A stretch of 55,666 nucleotides of DNA from a virus: positions 1 to 55,666 of the IMG/VR virus record IMGVR_UViG_3300018080_000024; one strand, 5' to 3'. The position numbers were made by a program, and so were the translations under genes. This document shows, in pieces, positions 38,360 through 45,175 of the stretch (position 1 is its first letter; each line of letters begins with the position of its first letter). Under the pieces are notes generated by a model, which was not told the DNA's origin, ran no database searches, and worked only from the letters and a program-made list of their open reading frames with translations.

Positions 38360-40168
38360 ATGGCGTCCATACTGAGCAAGGCGTGGGACCGGGTAAGCGG
38401 CAACAAAGGGCTGCGCGATGAGCTAGGCGAGGCGATCCGCATTGCTGAGGCCCAGCGCGACTTCTACCGTGACCTCCAGAGTGCCTACCCGATGTCGTTG
38501 GTGCCTGGCGAGATGCGGGACCGGCTGACGGAGATGCGCGAGACCGGGACGCTGGCCCAACGCCTGCGGTACCAAAGCGACGAGTGGGAGGTGGTGGCGT
38601 CGTTGGGCGGGTCCCCTCTGAATATGCACGAGCGCCTCAAGCTAGTGCGCCTGTGCCGCGTCCTGTACGCCAAGTGCGGCAATGCTCGCGGAACGATCCG
38701 CACCTGGACCAACTTCGGCTTCGGCCACGAGCTCGATGTCACGGCCCATGACGTGCGGCTGGCTCAGGAACGGGCGGCAGCGAGAACGCGAGCCATGTGG
38801 CGGGGCGCGGGACTATCCGAGGCCAGCACGACCACGCGCAAGCGGATCGTTGAGGCCGAAGCTGACGCAGATCCGGTATCCGCCTGGTGGGGCGAGTTCT
38901 GGGGGGCGACGCGAAACCGTCCGTGGCTGGGCTCGCATCGGCGATACCTCCTGAGCGACAAGCTCCTGACCGACGGGGAGTATTGGCTCATCGTCTTCAC
39001 CAACAAGGCCACCGGGCGCTCTACGTTGCGGCTCGTGCCGTGTGACGAGATCACGGAGATCGTCACCTCACCGGACGACCCGGACATGGGCCTGTGGTAC
39101 AAACGCGAGTACACTGACACGAACAATGTCCGCCAGTGCGTCTACTATCGCGACTGGAAGGTGCCACCACCGGACGTTGACGAGGAGTCGCCGCTATTGG
39201 TGGTGGAGGCAGACGACGCCCTGCCCAGTGATGCAGTGCGGGCGGACCTCCAGAATCCTGACGTTGACGTTTGCGCGATACATGTGGCCTATGAGATCGT
39301 GGAGGGACGCGGGAGCCCGCTGCTATCGTCGAGCGTGTACTGGCTCATTCAGTACGAGGACTTCGCCCAAGACCTCATGTCGCTGGCGGCAGCCAACGCC
39401 ACCTATGCGCGGTGGCTCCAGCACAAGGGCGGATCGCGAGCGACAGGGGCACTTCAACAGCTTCTCAACAGTAGCCTCGTCGCAGGTGGAGCGTCGGGCA
39501 CGGGCGAGACCAACCCGCGGCCTATCGCTGGATCCACGGCCATCAGCAATGAGGCCGTGGATATGCGCGAGGCCCCCATCAGCCGGGCAGCGTCGGAGGC
39601 GACGTCAACACGCGACATGGCAGCAGCGATGGCCGCGTTCGGGGCTGGGCTGTTCCCGCACTGGTGGGGCCTCGGTGACGCCTACCGTCTTGCGACGGCG
39701 ACGGCGATGGAGGTGCCGCTGCTGCGCAACTTCGAGCGGTACCAAGCTTTCTGGCGATCCGTGTTCACCGACTTGGTCAACGTCGTGCTGGATCAGGCCG
39801 CGCGGTACGGTGGCCTCGACAGCCCCCAGGACAGCCGAGACGTGGACACCTCGATGCGCGCTTTGCTGGACACTGACCTCGGGCAGTTCGCATCAGCCAT
39901 CCAAGCCTTCGCCGACTATCTGCCCGAGGACATGATCCGCAGGCTGGCGCTCCAGGCGCTCAACGTCCCGAACGCCGAGGACATACTGGAGCAAGTAGAC
40001 GTTGATGCCGCCACGCAGGACCAAGCAGCGGAACGGTTGGCCACGGCGATCCACGATGCAACTCACATGCTGGAGGACCTAGCGAATGAGACCAACGGTG
40101 ACGATGATCGTGAAGCTGTCAAGATGGTTGCGGCGGCCCTCCGACGGTATAGCGGAGAGCACGACTGA
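38360..40168 (+). CDS. Portal protein
   Basis: A 602-residue protein directly downstream of the packaging genes. It shows portal-like features: 'RLVRLCRVLYAKCGNARGTIRTWTNFGFG' entry region, a stem-like 'YWLIQYEDFAQDLMSLAAANATYARWLQHKGG', and a helical C-terminal wing. The size fits SPP1/HK97-type portals. It forms the ring through which DNA enters. The ribosome site is CAGGAGGTGAGGC. Confidence 0.85.
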   Translation: MASILSKAWDRVSGNKGLRDELGEAIRIAEAQRDFYRDLQSAYPMSLVPGEMRDRLTEMRETGTLAQRLRYQSDEWEVVASLGGSPLNMHERLKLVRLCRVLYAKCGNARGTIRTWTNFGFGHELDVTAHDVRLAQERAAARTRAMWRGAGLSEASTTTRKRIVEAEADADPVSAWWGEFWGATRNRPWLGSHRRYLLSDKLLTDGEYWLIVFTNKATGRSTLRLVPCDEITEIVTSPDDPDMGLWYKREYTDTNNVRQCVYYRDWKVPPPDVDEESPLLVVEADDALPSDAVRADLQNPDVDVCAIHVAYEIVEGRGSPLLSSSVYWLIQYEDFAQDLMSLAAANATYARWLQHKGGSRATGALQQLLNSSLVAGGASGTGETNPRPIAGSTAISNEAVDMREAPISRAASEATSTRDMAAAMAAFGAGLFPHWWGLGDAYRLATATAMEVPLLRNFERYQAFWRSVFTDLVNVVLDQAARYGGLDSPQDSRDVDTSMRALLDTDLGQFASAIQAFADYLPEDMIRRLALQALNVPNAEDILEQVDVDAATQDQAAERLATAIHDATHMLEDLANETNGDDDREAVKMVAAALRRYSGEHD

Positions 40169-40880
40169 GCCGACCGCGACGGATGCGCTGCGCCACGCCG
40201 CCCGCTACGGAGAGCTACTGCGCTGGAGCCTGCGCGAGGCAGTGGGCGACACCGCCTTCGGCAACTATGCGCGCCGCACCAAGGAGGAGTACTGCGAGCG
40301 CCTCCAGAAGGCCTTCCGCGAGGGCTGGTACGGGTTCGATGACATCAGTGTGTTCATCGATGAGGTAGAGCGCATGGCGGGCGCGTTCCTGTACGCCGCG
40401 TTCCTCCAGGGCTTTGAGGCCGAGGGTATCAAGCCTGACGAGCTTACCGTCACCGAGCTCGCTATCATCGAGCAGTACCTGGCTGAGCAGATTGCACACC
40501 TTCCAGCAACAGCCGCCTGGCTGGAGGCCGGCCAGGTCCAGTACTTCAACCGGGATGGGCCACAAGGCGGACACTCGCGAACCGCCGTGGATGCGCGGTC
40601 ACAGATGTGGTGTAACCGATGGAACGACGCGCTCAACCAAGGCCGGTTGCTAGGGGCCAAGGACCAAAAGCTCATGTGGCACCTTGGCCCCACCGAGCAC
40701 TGCTCGGACTGCCTCAGCTATGATGGGCGGGTGTACCGAGCGAGCACCTGGGCACGCTGGGACATTCGGCCTCAGCATTCTAGCCTGGCCTGTCACGGGT
40801 ACAATTGTCAATGTCGGTTGGTATCCACCGACTCCCCCATAACACCCGGACGACCACCTAAGATGACGGGAGGAGCATGA
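40086..40880 (+). CDS. MuF-like head morphogenesis protein
   Basis: A 264-residue protein overlapping the portal gene by 83 bases; ATG 40086 lies 8 bases after GGAGGA. The C-terminal part has the MuF/minor head signature: 'MWHLGPTEHCSDCLSYDGRVYRASTWARW' and 'ACHGYNCQCRLV'. Such proteins sit inside the head near the portal and may be ejected. No toxin domain is fused to it here. Confidence 0.82.
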   Translation: MRPTVTMIVKLSRWLRRPSDGIAESTTEPTATDALRHAARYGELLRWSLREAVGDTAFGNYARRTKEEYCERLQKAFREGWYGFDDISVFIDEVERMAGAFLYAAFLQGFEAEGIKPDELTVTELAIIEQYLAEQIAHLPATAAWLEAGQVQYFNRDGPQGGHSRTAVDARSQMWCNRWNDALNQGRLLGAKDQKLMWHLGPTEHCSDCLSYDGRVYRASTWARWDIRPQHSSLACHGYNCQCRLVSTDSPITPGRPPKMTGGA

Positions 40881-41278
40881 TGAGAGCGTTGAGTGGGTTG
40901 AGCGCCGTGCTAGGCCGTTCCACCAAAACGGCGCAGAGCGGGGCTACAGCGACGGCGGCCCAGAAAGCCGCAGCCCTTCAGAAGGAGCGCACGGACCGGG
41001 TGCTGGCTCTACTCGATGCGGTCAAGGGGAGCTCTAGTCCAGACGACCTCCACCGCGTAGGGGTCCTGGCGGCGAACGACGAGGCATACGACAACCTCAA
41101 AGCGGCTGCGGCCACGTTGGGGCTGATTTTACGGGACGCGATCCCGCCCCAACTCCGGACCTTGCGCGAGGCGATGGACGGATTGGTCGACATCTTCGGT
41201 AGCCTACTCACGGTAGCCTATGCTGCTGGCGCGATACGAGCATCACGACGACGCTCCACGAAACGGAGGCGGCGATGA
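40877..41278 (+). CDS. Hypothetical head-region protein, 133 residues
   Basis: Ala-rich helical protein with a basic C-terminus ('RASRRRSTKRRRR'), which could bind packaged DNA. ATG 40877 after GGAGGAGC overlaps the previous stop by 4 bases. A hydrophobic stretch 'LVDIFGSLLTVAYAAGAI' near residues 103-120 may insert in membrane. Unknown function; might be an ejected internal protein. Confidence 0.6.
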   Translation: MMRALSGLSAVLGRSTKTAQSGATATAAQKAAALQKERTDRVLALLDAVKGSSSPDDLHRVGVLAANDEAYDNLKAAAATLGLILRDAIPPQLRTLREAMDGLVDIFGSLLTVAYAAGAIRASRRRSTKRRRR

Positions 41279-41508
41279 GCGCAGTGAGCGAGGCCATAGC
41301 CCGGCGCATCGACCAGTTCGTCTGGGACCGCTGTCAAGGACCCGGGGCCAAGGTGATCGAGCTCCGCGTGCTGGTCGTCGGGGGCTCAGTGTACAAGTGG
41401 CGGCACCCTGAGCGACGGTCGTGGGAGCCCAGTGGTTACGATGCGTCGCAGACTGAGGCGGTCATAGATGATGAGCACGCAGTCTTGCTCCTTACAACGG
41501 CTCCATAG
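41275..41508 (+). CDS. Hypothetical 77-residue protein before the late cassette
   Basis: Overlaps the previous stop by 4 bases. It has 'VIELRVLVVGGSVYKWRHP' beta and mixed C-terminal sequence. Last gene before cassette 4. Unknown function. Confidence 0.58.
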   Translation: MSAVSEAIARRIDQFVWDRCQGPGAKVIELRVLVVGGSVYKWRHPERRSWEPSGYDASQTEAVIDDEHAVLLLTTAP

Positions 41509-41526
41509 TACGTACTCAGTACGTAC
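41508..41526. promoter_or_regulatory. Doubled GTACGTAC palindrome
   Basis: GTACGTAC-TCA-GTACGTAC, a perfect palindrome present twice, just after a stop codon and before the cassette terminator. It may be a dimeric protein site, a recombination relic at the insertion point of the cassette, or part of a hairpin. Confidence 0.45.
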
Positions 41527-41527
41527 A

Positions 41528-41563
41528 CCGCCCCGTTCTCACCGGCGGGGCGGCGTCTTTGTT
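41528..41563 (+). terminator. Intrinsic terminator upstream of cassette 4
   Basis: Stem CCGCCCCG (41528-41535) with CGGGGCGG (41546-41553), then CGTCTTTGTTT. It shields cassette 4 from late transcription of the portal operon, or is opened by late antitermination. Confidence 0.82.
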
Positions 41564-41572
41564 TCGGGAATC

Positions 41573-41637
41573 TTTACGCAAAATTTACGCAATCTTTACG
41601 GATAGCTATAGACGTAGGTGGGAAACTATGCTATAAT
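41573..41637 (+). promoter_or_regulatory. Cassette promoter 4 with three phased TTTACG boxes
   Basis: TTTACG at 41573, 41584 and 41595, -35 TAGACG (41609-41614), 17-bp spacer, -10 TATAAT (41632-41637). Almost identical to promoters 1 and 2, although it lies in the head-gene operon about 27 kb away. Confidence 0.9.
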
Positions 41638-41643
41638 ATCGTC

Positions 41644-41704
41644 GTAAGGTTAAGGACGGGAACGGGGATAAGGACCGCCCCCAGACACGCAGAGGAGACG
41701 AACA
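41644..41704 (+). promoter_or_regulatory. Conserved hairpin leader, cassette 4
   Basis: Leader homologous to the others, but the hairpin arms differ (GGG-AA-CGG with CCGCCCC), keeping two helical segments. Ends with CAGAGGAGACGAACA before ATG 41705. Confidence 0.66.
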
Positions 41705-42010
41705 ATGAGCGCAGCATACTTTGAGACACTCAGCGAAGGTAAGACGCTCAAGCAAGCATTCGATGCTGCAACGAGCAAGGCCAAGATGTTGTACGGGGCA
41801 GGTGGGTACACTGGGACGGTTGCCGAGAAGCGCACGGTTGTTGAGATCACCGAATATAAAGGGCGCGCAGAGAGCACCGCCCGCACGTTCGCTCGCAAGC
41901 TCATCGCCGACGACGACTCTCGAGTAGACGATAAGTGGGGCCCGGCGGGCGCGATTTGTTACAGCAAGAGCAAGGGCAAGTGGCTAATCTTTGGATGGGC
42001 TAGTTCGTAG
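41705..42010 (+). CDS. Cassette 4 payload, moron-like hypothetical protein
   Basis: A 101-residue protein ('YFETLSEGKTLKQAFDAATSKAKML' then 'VAEKRTVVEITEYKGRAESTARTFARKLIADDDSRVDDKWGPAGAICY'). No similarity by eye to other payloads. It is framed by its own promoter and by terminators on both sides, inside the late operon: the defining layout of a moron. Likely expressed independently of late genes. Confidence 0.7.
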   Translation: MSAAYFETLSEGKTLKQAFDAATSKAKMLYGAGGYTGTVAEKRTVVEITEYKGRAESTARTFARKLIADDDSRVDDKWGPAGAICYSKSKGKWLIFGWASS

Positions 42011-42029
42011 TGCTGACCCGAGAAAACGA

Positions 42030-42059
42030 GAAGCCGCCTTCGGGCGGCTTCTTTGCTTG
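42030..42059 (+). terminator. Strong intrinsic terminator after cassette 4
   Basis: Stem GAAGCCGCC (42030-42038), loop TTCG, GGCGGCTTC (42043-42051), then TTTGCTTG. A UUCG tetraloop hairpin with T-tract. Confidence 0.92.
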
Positions 42060-42064
42060 AGTGC

Positions 42065-42093
42065 TTGCGTTCCGCCAAACAATCTGGTATACT
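42065..42093 (+). promoter_or_regulatory. Promoter for surface-protein genes
   Basis: -35 TTGCGT (42065-42070), 17-bp spacer, -10 TATACT (42088-42093). It restarts transcription after the terminator at 42030. A leader of about 180 bases follows, with two hairpins. Confidence 0.68.
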
Positions 42094-42149
42094 GGAGACG
42101 TCATCGAGAAGCGTCCCACACTGCTTCATCGTGACCTCCAAGGGTGGCC

Positions 42150-42173
42150 CCGCCAACCGGCGGGGCGGACAAT
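42150..42173 (+). other. Leader hairpin
   Basis: GCCCCGCC and GGCGGGGC form an 8-bp stem with loop AACC within the leader of the surface-protein operon, without a T-tract. The stem sequence resembles the cassette terminators. Confidence 0.5.
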
Positions 42174-42219
42174 ATCAAGGCCGAACGCCTCGCGACTGAC
42201 TATAGAGTGTCTGGGTAGG

Positions 42220-42256
42220 AATAGCCCAGGGCGTCTAGTGGACGCCCTGGGCTATT
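42220..42256 (+). other. Long perfect hairpin before gene 42275
   Basis: A 16-bp perfect inverted repeat, AATAGCCCAGGGCGTC (42220-42235) and its complement (42241-42256), loop TAGTG, followed by GTGTTGTTGG. It could act as a weak terminator, an RNase III-type processing site or a 5' stabiliser for the following mRNA. Confidence 0.7.
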
Positions 42257-42274
42257 GTGTTGTTGGAGGGGAGC

Positions 42275-42733
42275 ATGCCGCTACACGTCGGTGTTCCGTA
42301 TCAGCAGGTGCTCAGGGCGTCCGCAGCTTTGCCTGCTGCGGGCGCGTGGGATGCGACGCCGACGGAGGTATTCGTCAGTGGAGCCGCCCACCTCACATTC
42401 CACCTCGCCTACACTCGCGGCGCTGCTGGCGGCGCGTTTGATTTTCAATGCTGGTACAGCCCGTACAGCGTAGCAGCGAACGTTCCGACTGGTGCGGAAG
42501 AGTGGCTGGCCATGGCGCTCTATGCGCCAGGCCTGGTCGCCGCAGGTGTCGACTCTCAAAGCCGTGAACAGCGCGAGTATGTGACGTATCAGGCCACCGC
42601 CGCACCTGTTGAGGCTATCGAGTTCGGCCCTGTCAATGTGGGAGGGACCGTAGAGCGAGTGCGGGTCCGAGCACGTGAGAGCGGCGCGGTCGGCAATCCG
42701 GGAACGCTACAGATCGAGCTGACGGCGAGGTAG
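42275..42733 (+). CDS. Structural beta-sandwich-like protein
   Basis: A 152-residue protein starting at ATG 42275 after GGAGGGGAGC. Beta-rich with 'VFVSGAAHLTFHLAYTRGAAGGAFDFQCWYSP' and 'GTLQIELTAR' at the end. No family recognised. With the next three genes it forms a block of surface or fibre-like proteins placed between portal and capsid genes. Confidence 0.6.
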   Translation: MPLHVGVPYQQVLRASAALPAAGAWDATPTEVFVSGAAHLTFHLAYTRGAAGGAFDFQCWYSPYSVAANVPTGAEEWLAMALYAPGLVAAGVDSQSREQREYVTYQATAAPVEAIEFGPVNVGGTVERVRVRARESGAVGNPGTLQIELTAR

Positions 42734-42742
42734 GAGACGGGC

Positions 42743-43363
42743 ATGCTTCAACCAACAAACCGTGCTGATCGCGAAATCACTGAGACTTTGGATGCGGACA
42801 TTAACCTCGCTGAGGTATCGGGCGCGGCTATCGGCGCGGCCAACCCGGTACCTGCTGCGCCCATCGTAGCTGGAGCCGCGGTCTCCTCCACCAACCGTTT
42901 TCCCGTGACGTCCACGGGCAGCAGCGTTACCGTCTCACAGACGCCGACGATCACCGCTGGCGCGTACGCTGCCGGGAAAGCCGTGGGCGGCAAGCTCACC
43001 TTTGCGAACATGGCGCGGGAGGCGGGCGGCGTCGTCACCCTCCAGAGCGTGACGATCCTGGACAAGGCAGCGCAGTCGGCGCACTTGGTCCTGGTGCTGT
43101 TTGACCGCGACTTCACGGCGACAGCTGATAACGCAGCGTTTGACCCGAGCGATGCGGACCTTGCGCACGTCGTGGCCATTGTCCCTGTGTTCACCTCGGA
43201 CTATCAAGAGTTCGCCGACAACGCCGCGGCCACGGCGAGCAATTTGGGCATCGTCGTCACGCTCAATGGTACGTCGCTATACGGGCAGATGATGTGCGTT
43301 GGCGCACCGACGTATGTCTCGACCAGCGATCTGACCGTCATCGTCAGCGGCTATCAGGACTAG
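42743..43363 (+). CDS. Structural protein, capsid- or fibre-associated
   Basis: A 206-residue beta-rich protein ('GKAVGGKLTFANMAREAGGVVTLQSVTILDKAAQSAHLVLVLFDRDF'). This pattern is seen in phage structural proteins of unknown position. ATG follows TAGGAGACGGGC. No enzymatic motif. Confidence 0.6.
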   Translation: MLQPTNRADREITETLDADINLAEVSGAAIGAANPVPAAPIVAGAAVSSTNRFPVTSTGSSVTVSQTPTITAGAYAAGKAVGGKLTFANMAREAGGVVTLQSVTILDKAAQSAHLVLVLFDRDFTATADNAAFDPSDADLAHVVAIVPVFTSDYQEFADNAAATASNLGIVVTLNGTSLYGQMMCVGAPTYVSTSDLTVIVSGYQD

Positions 43364-43367
43364 CGCC

Positions 43368-44402
43368 ATGCTGAGACACAGAGGCGGATACGCGTCAAAC
43401 GCAAACAAGCTCCGTCTGACCGCGACGACGGCAGGCGCAGGCCAGACGGTGACGCTACAACGGATCACCCACTCTCGTCCGTCAACAGTCCAGTGGGGCG
43501 ACGGGGCCGTCGACAGTCACGGCGCGGACTATACGGGGCCCTGGACGCACACGTATACCGATGCGGGGACGTACGAGGTCTGTGTCCACCATGCGGACCG
43601 GATCACCGGCGTGGACCTGCGCGACAGCAAGATCAGCGGACTCAACACCGTGCAGCTGCGGCGGTCGGTACTAACGCGGTTCTGGGCCACTGGTCTAGAC
43701 GCAACTACGGCCAATGTCATCAGGTCCGCCGACATGATCAACTGGCGACCGACGCTCTGGTATCTGTATTCGATGCCCGCGGGGGCGTACGACATCGACT
43801 CCGCGCACATGGTCGACTGGCGACCGACGCTCTGGTCTCTGCGCTCGATGCCCGCAGGGACGTACGACATCGACTCCGCGCACATGGTCGACTGGCGACC
43901 GTTGAGCTGGTATCTGTTTTTGATGCCCGCAGGGACGTACGACATCGACTCCGCCGACATGGTCGACTGGCGACCGACGAATTGGCGGTTGTACTCGATG
44001 CCCGCAGGGACGTACGACATCGACTCCGCCGACATGGTCGACTGGCGACCGCTGTACTTGTGGCTGTACTCGATGCCCGCGGCAGGATCGTCCTACGCGT
44101 TTGCGGCGACGTGCATGCGCAACTGGACGGGGGCGGAACTTATCTACTGCCAAGACCTCGGGCTGCTACAGGCCACGGTGGACGCGATTATCGCCGACGT
44201 CTGGGTGGGGCGCGCGGGGTATACGTACGCCACGCCAGAGCTCAATGTGGGCGGCACCAACGCGACGCCGACGGGCGTGTATCAGGACGGCTACCCGCTG
44301 CCGCTCACGGCGCTAGAGGCTGTGCACGATCTTGTCAACGACGACGATGCGGCGGGGATCAATACATGGTCGGTGACCTGGAATGGCGGTAGCGCACCAT
44401 GA
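43368..44402 (+). CDS. Repeat-containing surface protein, variable 25-residue modules
   Basis: A 344-residue protein. Residues about 35-75 look like a PKD-type Ig domain ('VQWGDGAVDSH', 'HTYTDAGTYEV'). Residues about 118-245 hold five 25-residue modules 'DWRP-(7 variable)-MPAGTYDIDSADMV'. The C-terminal 90 residues form another domain. Such BspA/LRR-like modules usually bind ligands. The protein is a good receptor-binding or decoration candidate. Confidence 0.68.
   Translation: MLRHRGGYASNANKLRLTATTAGAGQTVTLQRITHSRPSTVQWGDGAVDSHGADYTGPWTHTYTDAGTYEVCVHHADRITGVDLRDSKISGLNTVQLRRSVLTRFWATGLDATTANVIRSADMINWRPTLWYLYSMPAGAYDIDSAHMVDWRPTLWSLRSMPAGTYDIDSAHMVDWRPLSWYLFLMPAGTYDIDSADMVDWRPTNWRLYSMPAGTYDIDSADMVDWRPLYLWLYSMPAAGSSYAFAATCMRNWTGAELIYCQDLGLLQATVDAIIADVWVGRAGYTYATPELNVGGTNATPTGVYQDGYPLPLTALEAVHDLVNDDDAAGINTWSVTWNGGSAP
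43740..44085 (+). repeat. 75-bp repeats with a 21-bp hypervariable window
   Basis: CATGGTCGACTGGCGACC recurs at 43808, 43883, 43958 and 44033, exactly 75 bp apart, with a first, slightly different unit at 43733. About 54 bp per unit are nearly identical, while 21 bp after GACTGGCGACCG differ: TLWYLYS, TLWSLRS, LSWYLFL, TNWRLYS, LYLWLYS. The flanks being conserved even at silent sites points to gene conversion or recent expansion with selection on the window. Confidence 0.9.
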
Positions 44403-45172
44403 GAATCAAGACGACGGCTCGCCCGCGGCTGTACACGCTGCTACACGACGGCGAGGTGGTGACTAGCGGCGTGCTACACGCTGGCGACTATATGGCCACC
44501 AGCCTGGACGCGGTACACGCCGAGGACGAGGGCGAGTATCTGGCGTCGCTGGCGCCGGTGCGCGCTGCGTTCCCACCGCTGCCAGACTCTGGTCGCGTCG
44601 AGGCCAACGTCATCTACCAACACGGTGACCAGGTGGTCATGGTCAGACAGCCGCATGATCGCGGCGTGTACGGCGATGATCCGAGCTCGTATCCGACACT
44701 GTGGCTGGTGTACCGTGAGGACGCCGCCGATGTGCTACCGTGGATCGCTGGCGAGCAGGTGTGGCGCGGTACGCGGCGCGTGTACGACGACGTGACCTAC
44801 GAGGCCGTCCAGGACCACGTGACCCAGAGCGATTGGACGCCGCCTGCTACGCTGCTCACGCTGTGGTCGGTGGTTGACGATGAGGAGCCGCCGGACGAGC
44901 CGCAGCCGTGGGCGCCTAAGGTGTATGCGCTGGACGATTTGGCGACACACCTGGGGCGCGTGTGGCTATCCCTGATGAACGGGAACGGCTACGAGCCGTC
45001 CAAGGCGGGCACGTGGCGTGATCAAAGCGATCCACCGATGTGGGTAGCGCCGTCTGGGGCTATCGGCGTGTGGAACGAGGGCGATGTGGCGACCCACGGC
45101 GGCCAAACTTGGCGGAGCGAGATTGACAACAACGTCTGGGCTCCGGGCGAGTATGGTTGGGCGGCAATATAG
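44399..45172 (+). CDS. Carbohydrate-binding (CBM5/12-like) surface protein
   Basis: A 257-residue protein. The C-terminal part holds three repeats of a chitin-binding-type pattern, the clearest being 'IGVWNEGDVATHGGQTWRSEIDNNVWAPGEYGW', typical for CBM5/12 modules; others are 'TYEAVQDHVTQSDWTPP' and 'LGRVWLSLMNGNGYEPSKAGTW'. The N-terminal 90 residues are a different beta domain. It may bind polysaccharide on the host or in the environment. ATG overlaps the previous stop by 4 bases. Confidence 0.72.
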   Translation: MRIKTTARPRLYTLLHDGEVVTSGVLHAGDYMATSLDAVHAEDEGEYLASLAPVRAAFPPLPDSGRVEANVIYQHGDQVVMVRQPHDRGVYGDDPSSYPTLWLVYREDAADVLPWIAGEQVWRGTRRVYDDVTYEAVQDHVTQSDWTPPATLLTLWSVVDDEEPPDEPQPWAPKVYALDDLATHLGRVWLSLMNGNGYEPSKAGTWRDQSDPPMWVAPSGAIGVWNEGDVATHGGQTWRSEIDNNVWAPGEYGWAAI

Positions 45173-45175
45173 GCT

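Noticed and set aside
43740-44085. Diversity-generating retroelement acting on the variable repeats
   Set aside because: No reverse transcriptase and no template repeat elsewhere in the window; variation is not limited to A positions.
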